Shown here one piece after another: positions 6,837 through 10,783 of a stretch of 10,783 nt of DNA. The notes beneath the pieces were generated by a model. It had not been told where the DNA came from and ran no database searches. It was given only the letters and a program-made list of their open reading frames with translations. This DNA comes from Rikenellaceae bacterium (GTDB lineage: Bacteria; Bacteroidota; Bacteroidia; Bacteroidales; UBA932). The DNA is taken from assembly GCA_900769145.1 (NCBI GenBank), contig CAAGFN010000076.1, positions 1 to 10,783 of the forward strand, read 5' to 3'. The position numbers were made by a program, and so were the translations under genes. How positions within the stretch are numbered: the stretch's first letter is position 1; every line of letters begins with the position of its first letter.

Positions 6837-8419
6837 CAATATTGACCGTTTGACTTGAGGGCCCACCAGAGGTCGGCATTGTCGCTGTCCTGTCCGCCTG
6901 GGAGGAATGCGCAGGCGGCCTCTGTGTTGGCCCTGTTGCCATTGTATTCACTCTCAGGGAAATGCAGCCTTCTCATCTGTCTCTGGAGCCCGCAACCGTC
7001 CTGGGATGCGCTCTTGACCGGAGGGAAAATCTTCGGATAGCCTGTCCTGCGGAAATCCGACCAGCCCTCGAGAGGGTTGAGAAGGTTGGCAATCCATTTC
7101 TGGGTGATGATGCGCTCCAGATTGGTCTGGAAACTGTCGCCCTCGTTCCATGCTATGGTTACAGTGGACTGGTTCGTGTAGCTGTCTACGGATGATTTCG
7201 GGTCTGTATGGTTGCCGGGTACGCTCGTGTCATCAGCAAGGTATTCGTTGGCGCCGGCCACGTCGAACTCTTCGAATGATTTCCGTATTCCTTCTTCGTA
7301 GAGTTCCTTTGCAGTTCCGCCCATGTCCCATCCCCTTAGCGCACCTTCTGCACGGAGGAACCAGGCCTCGCTGGCATACATTATCGGCATCGGGTTGGCT
7401 CCTGCATCCTTGAGACCCTTGTTGGCGACCCTGGCGATTTTGAATGAGCTGAAGCCGTTGTAGTCTGCCGGTACAGGAGGTGCGTTGGTTCCGGACCTGA
7501 CTCCGATATAGCCACCGCCGAGGGCGTCGTCAGCCTTGGTGAAGTAGGCCTCTCTTCTCGGGTCTGCGTATCCGTTCATATAGGATACCAGGCAGGCATT
7601 GGCCTTGAGCTCGCCCCAGCCGTCAACGATTTTGTAGCCGTTGTTGGTCTGGCCGCTGTTGGTGGTGTCGTAGGCGCTGTCATCAATGCCTGTCATCACG
7701 CCGGAGGCAATCGCCTCCTCAGCCTTGGCCTTGGCGAATTCCGGAGCTATCCCGCTGATTCTCATTGCCATGCGGAGTTTGAGCGTATTGGCGAATTTCA
7801 GCCATTTGCGGCAGTCTCCGCCATAAATCTGGTCTATTTCATTGAGGTCGTCATTGACTCCTGAACCTGCGTCCGTGAGGGTGCTGATGACTCCGTCCAG
7901 ATCTTCGAACATAGCCTTCCAGACTGTCTCCTCGTCATCATATTCCACATAGATGTCACCGGCCTTGACCTTGGTGTAAGGAATCGGGCCCTGGAGGGAT
8001 GCCACTTCCTGCATGGCGAAGATGCGGGTGAGCTGGGCAATGGTGTAGATTATGCCTTCACCCTTGGTGCTCTCCTTGATAATGAAGTAGTTGGAGTAGA
8101 TTTTGGTGAAGAAGGTATTGGTAGTGGACTGGTTCCAGCTTTCCTCCGCATTGAAGTAAGCAAATGTCGCTGTTCCTTTTCCCCAGTTGTGCGGGGCCGT
8201 GATCTGGCCGCTGTAGCATGCCCACATACAGTTGTTGAACTGGCATTCGTTCTGCTGGGGGCTCGCGTAGACATTGAACATCGAACTCAGCAGGTCTCTT
8301 ACCGGCACTGTTGTCGGCTGGTAGGGATTGCGGTTGTATTCCTCGAACTTGCCTATGCAGCCTGTGAGGCAGATTGCGGCGGCGAGGATGATGAGACTCT
8401 TTGAAAATATAGTTTTCAT
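6836..8419 (-). CDS. SusD/RagB-family nutrient-binding outer membrane lipoprotein
   Basis: This is the glycan-binding lid partner of the SusC-like channel, anchored on the outer leaflet. From ATG at 8419 it is 527 residues, with signal peptide MKTIFSKSLIILAAAICLTGC (lipobox LTGC, Cys21). After it comes FEEYNRNPYQPT, the N-terminal signature of the SusD-like_2 group. Helical repeat (TPR-like) segments such as CRKWLKFANTLKLRMAMRIS and EAWFLRAEGALRGW match the family core. The C-terminal RLHFPESEYNGNRANTEAA and DNADLWW segments are also typical. Length fits the family. ATG codons at 8431 and 8443 are in frame and could extend the N-terminus by 4 or 8 residues; 8419 gives the cleanest signal peptide. 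The susC stop is about 35 nt upstream (11 nt if 8443 is used). Its own TGA at 6838-6836 overlaps the GH18 start. Confidence 0.93.
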   Translation of the reverse strand: MKTIFSKSLIILAAAICLTGCIGKFEEYNRNPYQPTTVPVRDLLSSMFNVYASPQQNECQFNNCMWACYSGQITAPHNWGKGTATFAYFNAEESWNQSTTNTFFTKIYSNYFIIKESTKGEGIIYTIAQLTRIFAMQEVASLQGPIPYTKVKAGDIYVEYDDEETVWKAMFEDLDGVISTLTDAGSGVNDDLNEIDQIYGGDCRKWLKFANTLKLRMAMRISGIAPEFAKAKAEEAIASGVMTGIDDSAYDTTNSGQTNNGYKIVDGWGELKANACLVSYMNGYADPRREAYFTKADDALGGGYIGVRSGTNAPPVPADYNGFSSFKIARVANKGLKDAGANPMPIMYASEAWFLRAEGALRGWDMGGTAKELYEEGIRKSFEEFDVAGANEYLADDTSVPGNHTDPKSSVDSYTNQSTVTIAWNEGDSFQTNLERIITQKWIANLLNPLEGWSDFRRTGYPKIFPPVKSASQDGCGLQRQMRRLHFPESEYNGNRANTEAACAFLPGGQDSDNADLWWALKSNGQY

Positions 8420-8454
8420 ATTCTTTATCATGCTTTCAATCATTGAGTTATACG

Positions 8455-10783
8455 TTAAAACTGAAGTCGGACATTGAAGCCGGCGCTTCTTGTGCTGGGA
8501 AGCATGAATGAGTCGAAGCTCTGGTAGTAGTTGGATGACACGGCTGTTGTGAGTTCAGGGTCGAACGGTGCCTTGCAATATATCATCCAGAGGTTTCTGG
8601 CCACGAATCCGAGGGTTATACCGCATTTGTCGGCGAACCATTTCCGTGGCAGCGTGTAGTTCAGGCTCATTTCTCCGAGCCTGAGGTTGGTCGCATCGTA
8701 GGTGTAGTTCGTGACAATGCTGGAGATGGTCTGGTAGTAGTTCTTGGCGGAGACAATGCCCTGGTTGATTCTCACGCCGCCATTGTCCCTCGCTGCGGCC
8801 GAGGCCTCCGATACTCCGTATCTGTCAAGCGTGGCCTGGGTCTCGCTGATGACAATGCCGCCGATGCGTCCGGTGAATGTCATTCCGAGATTGATTCCCT
8901 TCCAGCCGAAGTCGAAGCTCAGTCCCATATTGGCTTTCGGGAGGATGGAGCCGATTTTGAATCTCTCCACAGTCTCGACCGAGAGTCCGGTGTTCGGGTC
9001 ATCGAGGATGTAGCCGTTGAGATCTCTCTTTATTCTTTTGGAGGCATATACATCGCCGGTGGATCCGCCTTTGCGGAGGATGATGCTGCCGTCTGTCTGG
9101 CCGAAGCCGCCGACTCCGAGTTCCTCCATCCTGATGGTCTCGCCGGTGTACGGGTTGAGCGCTCCGTCCGCAAGCCTCATTACCTTGTTCCTGTTCATTG
9201 TCAGGGTGTAATGTGCTCCGAACGAGAAGTCGTTCCATTTGTGGTCATATCCCAGGGACATCTCGATACCCTGGTTCATGATGTCGCCGCTCTGGATGGC
9301 AATGGAAGAGTATCCGGAAGATGAAGGGAGGGATGCGGAGAATGTCTGGTTGAGGGTGTTGGAATGGTAGAATGTGAACTTCAGGCTGAGGTCATTGAAG
9401 AAATTCGCATCGATTCCGACCTCCCAGGACTTGGTCCTCTCCGGCTTCAGGTCGTAGTTCGGATATGATGTCGTTGTGTTCCACGACTTGCTCTGCTCAT
9501 TGTAAGGATAGGAGGCGGTGGTCATGTATCTGCCGTAGGAGTTGCCCACTTCAGCGTATGAACCGCGGATTTTCAGGAATGAGAGCCAGTCAGGTGCCTC
9601 GAACAGGCTTGAGATAATGGCTGAAAGGCCTGCGCTCGGGTAGGAGAATGACTTGTAGTTGGAGTAGGCCAGTTCGGACTCCCAGTCGGTTCTCTCAGTA
9701 ACGGTGAGGTAAATGAGTGATTTCCAGCCGATTTCGGCACTTGCGAAGAATGCCTGGGCCTGGTCGTGCCAGCCGCCCTGCTTCGGTTTCCAGCCCCGCT
9801 CGAACTTGATGTTGTGGACTGCGAAGAAGTTAGGGATGTCGAGTCCTCCGTCGTAGCCGATGTATTCCTGACGGGTGTCGTCAATGCTGGCTCCGACATT
9901 GATATTTACCGACCAGTCGCCGAATTTCTTGTCCATTGTGGCAATGACGTCGGCGTAGGTGCTGAACAATGATGTCTGGATGTCCCTGTAGTTGCCGTGC
10001 TCCCCGGAGAAGAGCAGGTCTGTGGATGCGTACATCTTGTAGGTCAGGCGGTTGGCATAGTTGTCGACCTTGACCCTGCCGCTGATGTTGAGCCACGGCG
10101 TGATGTTGTATTTCAGGGAAGCGTTCAGCATATATCTGGTCTTCTTGTTCTCCCTGAGTTCCCTGTTCTGGACCCAATACGGGTTCTGGAGGCCTGAGGT
10201 GACGCTTCCGTATGGCCAGTACTGGACTTTGTAGCCCTTGGCCTCGTCCCATCTCTCATAAAGCCTGATATTGTCGAAACTTTCGCTCCTCGGCATGAGG
10301 TAGAGTCCCGGGAGAGGGTTGAAGTAGAGACCCTGTGCCACGAGGTTCCTGTCGTTCTGGAGGATGTAGTTCCCACCGAAGTCGAAAATGAGTTTGTCTC
10401 CGAGGAAGGTGGTGGTGTTCCTGGCCGAGAAGTTATATCTGTTGTATCCGCTGTTCGGGAGAATGTTGGTGGCGTTGGTGGCCGATGCCGATGCGTAGGT
10501 CTGGTTTTTCTGGTTGCCGGTGGAGAATGATATGGAGTTGATTTCGTCCAGTCCGGTCCTGAAGAATTTCCTCGGGTCGTAGTCGTTGTTCACCTTTTCG
10601 CCCCAGGAGGTGATGTCGTTGACATCGTTTCCGTAGCGGCTCTGCATTTCCGGCATCTTGGCCACTGTGGAGAATGTGGTGGAGTTGGAGTATGAGAGGG
10701 TGGTCTTTCCTGCCTGGCCTTTCTTGGTGGTGCCGAGTACTACCCCGGCTGCTGCGGCAGTGCCGTAAACCGCTGCTGCTGAA
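8455..10783 (-). CDS. SusC/RagA-family TonB-linked outer membrane receptor (5' end missing)
   Basis: The frame is open from the window edge to TAA at 8457-8455, giving 775 visible residues; typical family members are near 1000, so the signal peptide, carboxypeptidase-regulatory domain and first half of the plug lie outside. The visible start, SAAAVYGTAAAAGVVLGTTKKG, is the conserved SusC/RagA plug signature (usually xSAAIYGxRAANGVIxxTTKKG), so the GTG at 10665 is an internal codon. The rest is TonB-receptor barrel, including NILPNSGYNRYNFSARN, YDLKPERTKSWEVGIDANFF and FEAPDWLSFLKIRGSYAEVGNS. It ends with LGFVARNLWMIYCKAPFDPE and a terminal FNVRLQF with C-terminal Phe, the outer-membrane assembly signal. 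It imports oligosaccharides with TonB energy together with the adjacent SusD-like lid. The operon promoter and any regulator (sigma/anti-sigma or hybrid two-component) must lie beyond the window. Confidence 0.95.
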   Translation of the reverse strand, partial: SAAAVYGTAAAAGVVLGTTKKGQAGKTTLSYSNSTTFSTVAKMPEMQSRYGNDVNDITSWGEKVNNDYDPRKFFRTGLDEINSISFSTGNQKNQTYASASATNATNILPNSGYNRYNFSARNTTTFLGDKLIFDFGGNYILQNDRNLVAQGLYFNPLPGLYLMPRSESFDNIRLYERWDEAKGYKVQYWPYGSVTSGLQNPYWVQNRELRENKKTRYMLNASLKYNITPWLNISGRVKVDNYANRLTYKMYASTDLLFSGEHGNYRDIQTSLFSTYADVIATMDKKFGDWSVNINVGASIDDTRQEYIGYDGGLDIPNFFAVHNIKFERGWKPKQGGWHDQAQAFFASAEIGWKSLIYLTVTERTDWESELAYSNYKSFSYPSAGLSAIISSLFEAPDWLSFLKIRGSYAEVGNSYGRYMTTASYPYNEQSKSWNTTTSYPNYDLKPERTKSWEVGIDANFFNDLSLKFTFYHSNTLNQTFSASLPSSSGYSSIAIQSGDIMNQGIEMSLGYDHKWNDFSFGAHYTLTMNRNKVMRLADGALNPYTGETIRMEELGVGGFGQTDGSIILRKGGSTGDVYASKRIKRDLNGYILDDPNTGLSVETVERFKIGSILPKANMGLSFDFGWKGINLGMTFTGRIGGIVISETQATLDRYGVSEASAAARDNGGVRINQGIVSAKNYYQTISSIVTNYTYDATNLRLGEMSLNYTLPRKWFADKCGITLGFVARNLWMIYCKAPFDPELTTAVSSNYYQSFDSFMLPSTRSAGFNVRLQF

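Noticed and set aside
6837..6866. ATG at 6866 as the start of the GH18 gene
   Set aside because: It would add ten residues (MGPQVKRSIL) ahead of a normal lipoprotein signal peptide and overlap susD by 31 nt; the TGATG start at 6836 is simpler.
9881..10252. Second minus-strand frame of 123 codons inside the SusC-like gene
   Set aside because: It overlaps the SusC frame completely and its Q/R/P-rich product looks like an out-of-frame reading.
10663..10665. GTG as the start of the SusC-like gene
   Set aside because: The frame stays open upstream and encodes the conserved plug signature ending in TTKKG, so the real start is outside the window.

Overview
The window looks like a fragment of a Bacteroidales chromosome. 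It has moderate GC content in the coding regions. It carries a SusC/RagA-type TonB-linked receptor paired with a SusD/RagB lipoprotein, a DUF1735 (BT_3987-like N-terminal) lipoprotein and a DUF3575 domain. It also has a Bacteroidetes-type TAnnTTTG promoter element and start codons preceded by A/purine-rich stretches rather than strong Shine-Dalgarno sites. The genus cannot be fixed from the sequence; a gut Bacteroidales lineage is an inference.

Left half (plus strand). Positions 1-2021 hold the 3' part of a gene for a predicted outer-membrane protein. It has at least three tandem copies of a roughly 180-195-residue beta-rich unit followed by a C-terminal DUF3575-like domain. A 150-bp AT-rich gap follows, with a hairpin terminator candidate, direct repeats of TGTCCATAT and a -7 type promoter element. 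It leads into an 806-residue TonB-receptor-like outer membrane beta-barrel family protein (2172-4592).

Right half (minus strand, transcribed right to left). A compact glycan-utilisation (PUL-like) operon runs SusC-like receptor (5' end outside the window), SusD-like lipoprotein, family 18 glycoside hydrolase lipoprotein with an intact DxxDxDxE catalytic motif, then a DUF1735 plus LamG-fold lipoprotein. The genes are 20 to about 35 nt apart or overlap (TGATG stop/start between susD and the GH18 gene), so they are very probably cotranscribed. The expected working model is a surface complex. The GH18 enzyme cuts a beta-1,4-GlcNAc linkage (N-glycan core type or chitin-like), the DUF1735/LamG and SusD proteins bind glycan, and the SusC channel imports the released oligosaccharide. 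Similar gene sets occur in Bacteroides N-glycan loci, but the actual substrate here is inferred.

The two blocks converge on a 34-bp gap (4593-4626) spanned by a perfect 11-bp inverted repeat whose loop contains the stop codon of the plus-strand gene. I saw no rRNA, tRNA, CRISPR array, insertion sequence or integrase. Coding regions fill almost the whole window. Nothing here is clearly a new system; the most unusual items are the tandem-barrel/DUF3575 protein and the compact GH18 locus with its DUF1735-LamG partner.
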